Shown one piece after another: positions 28,312-38,914 of a stretch of DNA of 64,000 bases. Each line of letters begins with the position of its first letter. The stretch's first letter is position 1. The notes under the pieces were generated by a model. That model was not told where the DNA came from. It worked only from the letters and a program-made list of their open reading frames with translations, and did not search any database. The DNA is from Hirudinaria manillensis (Eukaryota > Annelida > Clitellata > Hirudinida > Hirudinidae): positions 3,807,501 through 3,871,500 of the forward strand of contig CM067529.1 of the NCBI GenBank assembly GCA_034509925.1. Direction: 5' to 3'. The position numbers were made by a program, and so were the translations under genes.

Positions 28312-31300
28312 ATGGAAAGAATAAAAGAACTGGTAGAATTAAAAAGGAAACAAATTAAGTTGATTGACGAAGATAAGAATTTTGTCATCAGTCAGGATGT
28401 TCTAGAGGAATGTGGTCTGCAAAGTTGGTCAAACGTTTAACGCTTTTGTGCGATTTTCCAATCTGTACCCAAGTATTCGAGTTTTCTTTTCTTGTTCTAA
28501 AAGATATCCAATTGAGGCCCTACCAGTTGGAAGGCATAAAGTGGTTGGTTACAAGATTCAAAGCTCAAATGGGCAGCATATTAGCTGATGAGATGGGTCT
28601 TGGAAAAACTTGCCAAGTAATTTTATTAAATTAATCGTTAAGAGCACTTTAAAAAATATAACAGTTTTAATATTAATGACTGGTTTTCTACTGAAGGCCA
28701 TATCATTCTTGACTTATCTCTATGGGAGCAAAGCCATCACAGGGCCATCTTTGATTTTGTTACCTCTGTCTGTCGTTCACAACTGGAAGCTCGAATTATC
28801 CAAGTAAAATTTTTATGACAAACCGAATTTATTTTCACATGTCCATTTGTTTCAAAATTCAACTCTTGCAATTTATGCTAACTAATCAATAATCTATTTT
28901 CTTTTTGGAATTTCATTAAGTTTGATTTTATTTAATTTTATATTAGTAAGTAATCTATTTCAGAAAAGTATCTTCACTACATAGATATTTTACATAACAA
29001 AGATTTTTTTTTTAATATTTAAACATACTGGAATTGATGTCAAACTCCAGTCAAAAAGTGGTCACATATTTTTGAAAAATGCTGAAACCCTCTGAAACCA
29101 GACATATCTGGATTCCAGATTCTCTCCAAACTTGAAATTCCTCACTTATGTAGGAAACAAGGAGGAGAGGGAGGATTTGAGGCGGAGTCACAAATGCGAT
29201 CTCAATGATGGAAACATCCAATTGCTCTTGACAACTTACGAGGTACTTTGAACAAATACAAAATTGACTTTTAACTGCTAGTTTTGATTTTGAGATTAAA
29301 ACTTTGTTTGGCATATGTCATTTAAAATATTTTAAAAATTAAAATGATTAAAATTAGAATTTATAAATTGAAATCAAATAGGTTTCATTGGTATACATAA
29401 TTAAAATGTTATAAGAATTTATTATTAATTTATTGCTAATGAAAACGTTAAGAAGATTACACTGATTACTGCTGGATATAATCTGTCATAACTACTGTGA
29501 TAATAATTTTCTCTTCCTTATAATAAACCTATAATAAATTAGTATTATCAACAGAATAATAACAAAATAGTTTCTTGTAATGTACAAATGTCCGCATAAT
29601 TAATTTTAAGCCATCATAACTTTCCATCTTGAAACAGATCTGCTTGAAAGACGAGTCATTCTTGGCCTCCTTCAATTGGGAGTCAATCGTTGTTGACGAG
29701 GCACATCGATTGAAAAACGATCAATCGATGCTCCACATGGGACTGATTGAAGTACTTGATTGTCAACTTAACTGATTGTTGATTGATGTTGACATAGCTT
29801 GCAAATAAGAAAAAATATTTAAACAATGTTTTGCCATTGATTAATTTCATTGGCCTAATTTGACTTCCAAGTATTATTTTCCCAAGGAAAAACTTAATTA
29901 ATTTCCCGATAAAGCGTGCATTAATTTGTTATTTTGCTGATATTTGAAGCAAAATTCGTTATTTTTTTGTGATTAAAATATTATAATAAAATATTGCATA
30001 AAAATATTTTAATTAAAGTTCAGCATTAATCACTGGCTGTTGCTCACGGGGACCCCGATTCAGAACAACTTGAGGGAGTTGTACTCGTTGTTGTCGTTGT
30101 GTTGTTGTGACATCTTCAAGTCAGAACGTCGTCAAAGCTTCCTTGACTTCTATGAGAACTTGACTTCTGAAGAGAGCGGTCTGTGGAGTTGTTGTTGTTG
30201 TTGTGTCTGTGGAGTTGTTGTTGTTGTTGTGTCTGTGGAGTTGTTGTTGTTGTTATTATGTCTGTGGAGTTGTTATTGTGTCTGTGGAGTTGTTGTTGTT
30301 ATTGTGTCTGTGGAGTTGTTGTTGTTGTTATTGTGTCTGTGGAGTTGTTGTTGTTGTTATTGTGTCTGTGGAGTTGTTGTTATTGTGTCTGTGGAGTTGT
30401 TGTTATTGTGTCTGTGGAGTTGTTGTTGTTGTTATTGTGTCTGTGGAGTTGTTGTTGTTGTTGTTGTGTCTATGGAGTTGTTGTTGTTATTGTGTCTGTG
30501 GAGTTGTTGTTGTTGTTATTGTGTCTGTGGAGTTGTTGTTGTTGTTATTGTGTCTGTGGAGTTGTTGTTGTTATTGTGTCTGTGGAGTTGTTGTTGTTGT
30601 TATTGTGTCTGTGGAGTTGTTGTTGTTATTGTGTCTGTGGAGTTGTTGTTGTTATTGTGTCTGTGGAGTTGTTGTTGTTATTGTGTCTGTGGAGTTGTTG
30701 TTGTTGTAGTTGAGTGAATGTTAAATGTTTAAGGGAGTTTGATGGCTTATAATTATAATTGAATATTATTGATTGCAATGGAACATGATTTGATCATGAG
30801 GTAGAGCAATCAAATGTGTTGTAAATAAGCTAATACAAATAAACTTAATTTTTATTAAATTTATGTTTTAATAATTCAATTTCAACTCTTAAGTCCCGGG
30901 CCACGATAATAGTAAATCTGGAAAATGCATATGCTACATCTTAACAGATATCAAGTCCATCATTGAAGACATCATCATCAGGAGGCTCAAATCCCAAGTA
31001 CTGCTTGACCTTCCAGAAAGGTCAGAGGTCATTCTCTACCATGGCCTGACCCCATTGCAGAGCAGATACTACAGAGCCATACTTGCCAAGGATATCGGTC
31101 AGCCAATTGATTGATTTTATCTGAAACTTATTTGAATTTTAACTTAATTATTTTTAATGGATTAAATAATTAAACCTCAATTAATTCTAATGGATTAATT
31201 CAATAATTAAACCTTATTAAGCAATTCAATTGAATTAATTCCATCCTGTCCGTCGTAACATTTCTTCAGAATGCAAATCTCTTGCAGAAATATTTCAAGG

Positions 31301-34300
31301 AAATTCAATGAAGAAGAGGAATAGGCTGATGAACATACTCATGGAGCTGAGGAAATGCGTCTGCCATCCTTACCTCTTTGACGGTCAGTAGCGATGATGA
31401 TTGTGATGATGATGATCCTGATAAAGTTCTTTAGATTTCCAAGTCCCCAGTAATATGGAGATATCAGAGTTTTATTGCTTCTAAGGCTGTTTTTTAACGA
31501 TTTATTTAAAACGTTATTTTAATGAGACTAAAAAAAATAAAGTCTGTCGGTTGCCATCATCAGGAGTTGAACCCGAACCCTTCGAGCTGGGAGAGCACCT
31601 CGTCGAAGCCAGCGGCAAACTGTCGCTGCTCGACGGTCTACTCGAGCATCTCAAGTCGACGGGTCACAAAGTCCTTCTGTTCTCGCAGATGACTTCGCAC
31701 CTCGACATCGTCCAGGACTACATGGCGCTCAGAAGTGAGTGTCGGTGACGGTCAATCGACTGGGTTGATTGACGAGGCTTTGATTGAGAACTGATTGAAC
31801 TTTTTTTTGTTAAGTCATCAGAATGAAGTTGCATTACCTTGCCACGAGTTTGATCTTTGACCTGCCTGCAATTGCTTTTGGCAACCACTATTAGCAGTCA
31901 TCAGACTGGTCGTATCACTATCATCATCATATTCATAATCATTACGATCCCAGATCCCAAAAGCATTGTCTTCATATTCCACATACCACCATCATCATCA
32001 CCACCTCACTCGAAATCCAACAGGATATTCGTACGAGAGACTCGACGGTTCCGTCCGCTCCGAAGAGAGGAACGTCGCCGTCAACGACTTCAATCGAAAC
32101 GACTCGACTTTCGCCTTCCTCCTCAGCACGAGGGCAGGAGGTCAAGGACTCAACCTGACCTCCGCAGACACCGTCGTCTTCCTCGATGGCGACTTCAACC
32201 CCCAGAACGACCTCCAAGCTGCTGCCAGGGCCCACAGGATTGGTCAGAAAAGGTTACTCGAATATGCGATTAGGATCTACGGGCGTCCAATCGGATTCAT
32301 GGGTTTTATTTTTAAGGCATAATTAATTTAGAATTCTTTTCAAGGTGAAGTTAAATTCTATAAAGCTTTGTTGACAAGATTAAGTGTTTTTTTTTAAACT
32401 ATTACAAAAATTTATGATGTGATGCTTTCATTTCGCTTGTTTATGTTGCAAGATTTTTGTAAAATTTATTAAAAGGATCAACAAAAATATATTTCAAAAA
32501 AGTTTGAAATTACCTGGCAGTTAATAATAAATGTGCTTTTAGGAACGTCAAAGTCATAAGACTGGTGGGAAGACATTCCGTGGAAGAGATGATCCTGAAA
32601 AGAGCAGACGCCAAATTGCGGCTCACCAGGGCCGTCATGGCCGAGGCAGACGACTCTGAGGACCAGGCAAAGGTCGGTCATTTTGATTATTACAAATAAT
32701 TACAAATTAACTTCGATAATAATATTAAGTTTATATGTTATCACGGGCAGTCTGATATTTATTTTATATAACATTGGCTTTGGTAATAATTATCATAATA
32801 TGTGTGAATAGTGTATGATTATAACTACCACAATATATGCAAATAACATGTGAATATTAATATCTCATGAATAATTAATCGACCAGCTCGAGGACATCAT
32901 CAAGTTCGGACTTGAGAAACTGTTCACGGGGAATCAGGACTCGGTCGTGGATTTTGAGGCCATCTTGGGGAGGAGTGTCAATGGGGAGTGGGTTGGTTGT
33001 TTGGTGATGATTATGATGACGATGTGGTGGTGGTGGTGGTGATAGTGGTCTTTATGGCACTGGTGATAGCTGTGGTAATGATGATTATTAATTAATATGT
33101 ATTTCATGTTCTTTAATCAGGAATAAATTTCTTTTTTGTAATATTTATTTATTAAAAGTTTTAAAAAAAACCCTGTTCAAGGTCAGCACTGGAAAAATGG
33201 AGGACATTGAGTCCAAAACCAGGTCCCTGATCGTCCAAAGTTCTGATGAAATCCACGCTCCGAGCTGCAGCGGCATTCGTGATCGCCATGACGATGACGG
33301 AAACTTGGCGCCGAGTGTGGCAGACGAGAACGCCTTCGATGAAATTCTTGAAGGTGATGAAATCGAATTATGAATTATTAACGAGTGCATGATCGCCACA
33401 AATAATAATGATAATAATAATAATAATAATAATAATTAATTCGTAACAATATTTTAGCATTGAATTGAACATTAAATATATCATTTCGTATCCAATGATA
33501 TTCAGAAGAAATGTCAAAGAGACATCTCCCAGGTGTCTCGTCATTCGATGATGATGATGATGATGATGATGATGCCGGATCAAGGTGGACTCGAAGGAAC
33601 AAGACCCTGGTTGGTCTTCAGGTCTTGAGGGACAAGACCAGGAAGCCCAGGGCCCCTCTCACAGCTGAGCAGCTTGAGGAGAGAAGGAAGAAGGTTTTTG
33701 CATTTATTATTATTATTATTATTATTATTGTGGTTATTATATTATACATTCTGTTATTATATTATATATTTTATTTTTAGTTATTATAATATTAATTGCC
33801 TAATATATATATCTGGTTGGTGCTTTTAATTTCTCAAATGTCTTTGAAAATGAATTTCTCGTGCAAGTTGGTGAGAGGTATTTGACAGCGTTTCCATGGT
33901 GACGATGATGACGATGATAATTATAGTAATGGTGACAATTATTCCATTGTCTGATTTCAGAGACTGGAAAGGATTGCAATGACGGAACGATTGAAGGAAG
34001 AGAAAAGGAGCTCTAGGGAGGAGGAAAGAAGGAAAAGGAGGTGAACGAACAAAATATAAAAGTTTTAATCTTAAATAGACGAGGTGTACGGATTTTTATT
34101 GTGATTTTTTATTGTTATATTTTTATTTATTATATTTTTAAAAAAATATTTTTTATCTCCAAACATGTCTTACAGGTTGAAGCTGTGGAAGGAAAATGGC
34201 TACTCGTCATCAAAACTCGTTTCATCAGATGACGATGAAGATGATGATGATGATGACATCAGCAGCAATAGAGGTCGTGACCTCGAATCAAACGGTTCTA

Positions 34301-36864
34301 CTGATGACGACGATGAAGTTCCTGATAATGATGGTGATGATATCGACATCACCTCCAATCATCTTCATTATGTTGTTGGTGATGTCACCAGACCAGCTGT
34401 CGATGACGTCATGAAGAAGGGGCGTGGCCAAGTCCTGATCGTTCACTGCGTTGGTGAGCCTGTCTTGCCGATAATTTATTTTATTATAATAACCATTAAT
34501 AATTTAATTTAATCCAAGGATTATTATAATTCGTAAAAGATTCCATGATAGTTTTATTTGTAAACGCGTTCGGTTGTGGATGCAGATTCGAGATTCTGTC
34601 GGTCATGCGAATTTAGTTCCAATCTTAATAAACATTAATAAGTTAACATTAAATATTAATAAGTCATTGATATTAATAAACATTATTAAATTATTACTCC
34701 ACGATGATGCAGACGACTCGGGCCATTGGGGCAAAGGCGGACTGTTCACGAGCATCCTGAAAAGGTCTCCGTACGTTGCGGAAAAGTACGAACTCGCTGG
34801 AAAAATGAACGGTTGGTTTTCCTTATCTGTTTTGATTTCTACCTCCCTGAGGTTGTTTTGGGAACTGGCATTTTGTTGTTGTTGTTGTTGTTGTCATTGT
34901 TGGTGTTAGTTCTTGACATGGGAGGTGGACCATTTTATAATATCACTCTTTCCATGAGTACCATGAGTGGAGCAATATAGACTTTGTTTCTGTAGTAATA
35001 CTGTGATGTAGTGTGACATCATCATCATCATCATTCATTCATAGATTCATTCATTCATTGAGAACATCAAACCATCCTAATGTGCACTCATTCGAACTTC
35101 CTCATTTTGCTTTTTTCAGATTTGAAACTCGGAGACGTTCACGTCTTTCCACTCGATGACAGAGGATGCGGAGATGAGCAGGTGATTATGATGATGATGG
35201 TGATGGTGGTGATGATGATGATGGTGGTGGTGGTGATGATGACAATGGTGTCGGTAGAGATTCTAATGCAGGTTGGCCAAATGTTCAAAAACTACGTTGC
35301 TTAAATGAATGAAGTGCACTTAAGTGGTTTTAAGACTAGAAGGATTAAATGAATTTAACTGTCGAAATCACAAATTTATTTATTTATTTATTTGTTTATT
35401 TATCTTCGACATCCGCCATACTCGACCGACTTGATTTCTTCTCCACAGCTGGTCCTACTGGTCGTGCAGACGAGGGACCGAAACAACAGACTCGAAGACA
35501 TCCACGCGACTCACCTTCGGCAGTCCTTCGAAAGGTTGTCCAAACGTGCCCGGAGGAACAAAGGTTACGAAGAGTTTGTGCCTCGTCGTTCTGGAGCCGA
35601 CGCGCGATTCCAATTCACCGATTGGATTTCAGTCGAATGAATGCATTTTACAATTTTAACGTTAATTCGATGAATGAATGAATGAATGAATGAATGAATG
35701 AATGAATGAATGAATGAATGAATGAATGAATGAATGAATGAATGAATGAATGAATGAATGAATGTTGTCATTTAATTAAATCTCAATTAATATTTTTTCC
35801 AGCCAGCCTCCATTTTCCTAGGATTGGACACAACTCCACCACCTTCGACTGGTATTCCACGGAAAGGATGATCAAAAAGTATTTCTCTTCGAGAAGCATC
35901 CACGCATTTGTGTATCCTTCTTCGGTCGCAGATTCAATTTTATAACCATTATTATAATCACATGTCTCATTACTATAACATATTTATGTCATAATTTAGG
36001 TGATGTAGATATAGCTTGTGAAGGACATTATGTTTGCAGACAAATCAAGCTTTTTCTTAACCCTTCCTTCTGTCGTTCCAAGCTACTATTATCCGAAGGG
36101 TTTTTCAGACTCGCAGAAGAGAAAATTGGACGTTGATGGTTACTGTTTTACTTTTATTGAGACTGACTTTTTGAAAATTTAATTACAAACGTGAACAGCT
36201 AATCAGGAATTAACCAGTACTAATTAGCTACTAATTAACCAACACTAATTAGCATAATAAATCGTAAACAGAAGCAAGCACGTCATCCTCCAAAAGACAA
36301 GCCCCGACCTCTGGAGTTCATTTCGGGGATCGGCTGAGCAGGGCTCTGCCAGATTTCCTGAGTGGGGTCTCCATTCACTTCTGGGGAGGAGAGGGTGACT
36401 TGGCAGCCCTTGATGATGAAGAAAAGAGGAAGATCGACTTCCTCAGTCGACTAGTTGTTGCGTATCCTTTTCAAACTTTTGTCCACATTTCCCTATGTTT
36501 TTTGTTAATTTATTTAATTTAAAGAAATTGCTAAATTGAAACAATCTAACAATAACCCACGTGACTTGACTTGACGACGTCAGCTATGACGGAGACGTGA
36601 AGAGTGCCTCATCAAGCCCCACCCATTTGATTCCAGTGGGAGGAGCTAGCACTGAGGTTATTCAAATTGACGTGTTTATTTCAACTAACAATTCTGAAAT
36701 CAGTTTACAATGACTAGCTAATCTGGTCAAAACTACCTTCCTGTGTTTGAAACTTTCAGCTTCCAGAAGATTTTGATGGCAAAGTCGTGAATTTGAAGTG
36801 GTTGTTGGACTCATTGAAGAACCAAAGAATGATGGAAGAAGATGAATATTCGATCAGGAATTAA
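28312..36864 (+). CDS. CHD1L: CHD1L/ALC1 chromatin remodeller with macro domain and extra BRCT
   Basis: PAR-activated SNF2-family nucleosome remodeller of the DNA-damage response. Twenty-four exons chain in frame to 1,051 codons: 28312-28423, 28504-28616, 28697-28803, 29119-29242, 29638-29751, 30019-30178, 30948-31097, 31270-31383, 31564-31734, 32024-32252, 32543-32672, 32887-32991, 33182-33353, 33506-33693, 33961-34040, 34176-34453, 34713-34811, 35120-35181, 35449-35563, 35803-35911, 36083-36138, 36272-36461, 36584-36656, 36760-36864. Walker A is DEMGLGKT (66-73), DEAH is 172-175, and helicase motif VI is [11 protein letters not shown] (453-463). An acidic linker contains Asp615-623. The macro domain (about 750-910) keeps the [11 protein letters not shown] loop. 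Human CHD1L (897 aa) ends soon after the macro domain; here a BRCT-like domain follows at about 955-1046. Intron 6 is a minisatellite. Confidence 0.96.
30179..30714 (+). repeat. 20-unit minisatellite GTCTGTGGAGTTGTTGTT(GTT)(ATT)
   Basis: Twenty copies of CTGTGGAG (one CTATGGAG) are each followed by two to five GTT and usually one ATT. Unit length varies from about 18 to 30 bp. The first unit starts at the exact 5' splice site of CHD1L exon 6. None of the three plus frames contains a stop, so three long apparent ORFs arise; they are intronic. Confidence 0.93.
33547..33573 (+). repeat. In-frame (GAT)9 coding microsatellite in CHD1L
   Basis: Nine GAT codons encode Asp615-623 inside exon 14, in the linker between the ATPase and the macro domain. 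A second, mixed GAT/GAC/GAA run follows in exon 16 (about 34,229-34,260). Confidence 0.9.
35670..35763. repeat. (AATG)n microsatellite in CHD1L intron 19
   Basis: About 94 bp of perfect AATG, starting about 105 bp after the end of exon 19. Confidence 0.95.
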
Positions 36865-37485
36865 TTTCAATTGCTGCATTTAAATTAGAACTGATGATTT
36901 GATTTTTTTCTTAAACAAAAGATTAATTTTTTATTCCATTTTCCGGGGATATTATGATGTTATTTAAACAATTGCTTACGAAGGAATGTGAAATAACGGG
37001 CGGGTCCGTGCCTTCGTGTGAATCAAGTTGACCCCACAAGACTAATTGTCTTGCAATGAGCCTAAAGTCTTTTTCATTTTTTTTCAAATTTTGGCTTCGC
37101 ATTTGGTAGAAATAGGAGTTGGGAATGCGCTCCGAAAGTTTCGCGGCTCTAGAATGAGTTTCGGCTGGGGTATCGGATTTTTCCAAAGCTATGAAACCAG
37201 AAATTGATTGAGAAGGCAAGGAAGCCACGTTTTAAGTTAAGAAGTTGGAGTCTTATATGATCTCATGCATTTCGGTCTTAACACTTTGTATGCATCTTTC
37301 GGTCTAAAACTTTACGGGTGACATAATTTTGAGATAAATTTTAAAAATTAATTTTAAAATAAACCTTATTTAAAAGCTAATAATATATTAAATTTGTATT
37401 AGTAGTAATAAATATGAAGGCTCTTCGATGTCCATGTGTGGTCATTTGGCCCCACACACAACACGTTCTGATTTTCGCTTATTCG
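36865..37485. other. Intergenic between CHD1L and RPS2
   Basis: The region is repeat-poor. A minus-strand open frame of about 100 codons (36,923-37,228) begins without an ATG and has no recognisable domain, so I do not call it. AATAAA hexamers on the plus strand near 37,360 and 37,407 are possible CHD1L poly(A) signals, although they are far from its stop. Confidence 0.45.
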
Positions 37486-37499
37486 CCTTTTTCGAGCAG
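37486..37499 (+). promoter_or_regulatory. Probable 5'-TOP start and noncoding first exon of RPS2
   Basis: A C-plus-pyrimidine run (CCTTTTTC) is followed by GAGCAG and a strong donor, GTACAA, at 37,500. The acceptor TTCAG at 37,653-37,657 opens the coding exon 15 bases before the ATG. A tiny pyrimidine-initiated 5' UTR exon is the usual arrangement of ribosomal-protein genes whose translation is controlled by growth signals. The exact start is inferred. Confidence 0.6.
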
Positions 37500-37672
37500 G
37501 TACAAAACACGAGGATTTTTGAATAGTTATTTCATAATTAGGGTTGTGTATCTTTAGAGTTGCGATTGTTAATATTTAAACCGCCCCTTTGAACTACTAC
37601 GTTTTTGTCTATTTCGTTTTATTGATTAATTTAATTCTTATATATCGTCCAATTCAGTTCGATATAAGAAAC

Positions 37673-38704
37673 ATGGCTGACGAAACATCGAGAGGAGGAT
37701 TCCGCGGTGGATTTGGAGATCGTGGTAGGGGTAGAGGAAGAGGCCGTGGCCGTGGTAGGGGTAGGGGCAGAGGAAGAGGCCAAGGAGACAAGGACGGAGC
37801 CAAGGAGTGGGTTCCAGTCACTAAGCTCGGAAGATTGGTAAAGGAAGGGAAGATCAAATCCATCGAGGAAATCTACTTGTTTTCATTTCCCATCAAGGTT
37901 TGTTCGAATAATTTTAATTATTACTTAGTTAATACTATAATTAATATGTTTGGTCGATTAAATTATTAATTCTCTATTCGCAGGAGGCTGAAATAATCGA
38001 CCACTTCTTCGGCAACAGTCTGAAGGATGAGGTACTTAAAATCATGCCCGTACAGAAACAGACGAGAGCCGGTCAAAGGACTAGATTCAAGGTACATTTC
38101 ATGTTCAAATATGTGTTATGTGAATAGATTTAACAGTTTTAATCTATTGTTCAGGCCTTCGTTGCTATCGGCGACTTCAACGGACACATCGGCTTGGGAG
38201 TCAAGTGCTCGAAAGAGGTTGCCACAGCCATCCGCGGAGCCATAACTTTGGCCAAACTTTCCCTCGTCCCAGTTCGATTGGGTTATTGGGGAAATAAGAT
38301 CGGCAAGCCACATACCGTTCCCTGCAAAGTTACCGGATATTGTGGAAGTGTCGAAGTGAGACTCATACCCGCACCAAGAGGTACCGGTATCGTCAGTGCT
38401 CCAGTACCGAAGAAACTTCTTCATATGGCCGGAGTTGAGGATTGCTACACATCTGCCAGCGGACAAACTGCCACTCTTGGAAACTTCGGTAGGTTTTATG
38501 ATTGTTGAATATCAGATGTTTTCTTGTTGACGCAGGTATCTGAACTCGACATGAATTTCTAATCTCGACCATTATTTTTCAGCCATGGCAACATACGAGG
38601 CCATTTCCAGCACATATTCCTACCTCACGCCCGATCTTTGGACAGAAACTACCTTCAAAAAGTCACCATACGAAGAATTCTCAGCTTTTCTTTCAAAGAA
38701 ATGA
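37673..38704 (+). CDS. RPS2: Small-subunit ribosomal protein uS5 (RPS2)
   Basis: Core component of the 40S subunit near the mRNA entry site. Four coding exons join in frame: 37673-37897, 37984-38091, 38155-38488 and 38583-38704, giving 262 codons. Residues about 8-40 are an Arg-Gly-rich tail typical of eukaryotic RPS2, a methylation substrate in other species. The S5 double-stranded RNA-binding region and the C-terminal S5 domain follow. The C terminus is shorter than in mammals (293 aa). The introns are tiny (86, 63 and 94 nt) compared with neighbouring genes. RPS2 introns host snoRNAs in mammals; I could not find clear C/D or H/ACA boxes here. Only 210 bp separate its stop from the iRhom start codon. 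Confidence 0.98.
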
Positions 38705-38914
38705 GTGCAGCAAAAAGTCATGAATCTAACCAGTCTCATGTTTCATAAATAATTTTTTCTGAATACAGTTCTAAACAAAACAAATCGTTTTTTTTGTTGT
38801 TGGTGTCGCTATGGAATTTGAAAATGTGCTTTCGATTCACTTTTAACCTTGTTTGGTCGGTGTTGGGAATTTTGCACTTGGACGAGAGCGTTGTTTTATG
38901 GTTAGACAGAAATA

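Noticed and set aside
30040-30717. Three overlapping Cys/Val/Leu-rich frames of 168-225 codons
   Set aside because: They read through the CHD1L intron 6 minisatellite; exon 6 ends at a good donor and exon 7 continues the conserved helicase sequence in phase.
33890-33903. GTTTCCATGGTGAC as a fourth X-box in CHD1L intron 14
   Set aside because: It breaks the required AAC end and has three mismatches to the palindromic consensus.
36923-37228. Minus-strand frame of about 100 codons between CHD1L and RPS2
   Set aside because: It has no ATG at its start (the first in-frame ATG leaves 59 codons), no domain I recognise, and its stop overlaps an AATAAA. It could be a small gene, but the support is too weak.
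38489-38582. Possible box C/D snoRNA in the last RPS2 intron
   Set aside because: A loose ATGATT and a CTGA are present, but neither a true RTGATGA box nor a terminal stem is visible.
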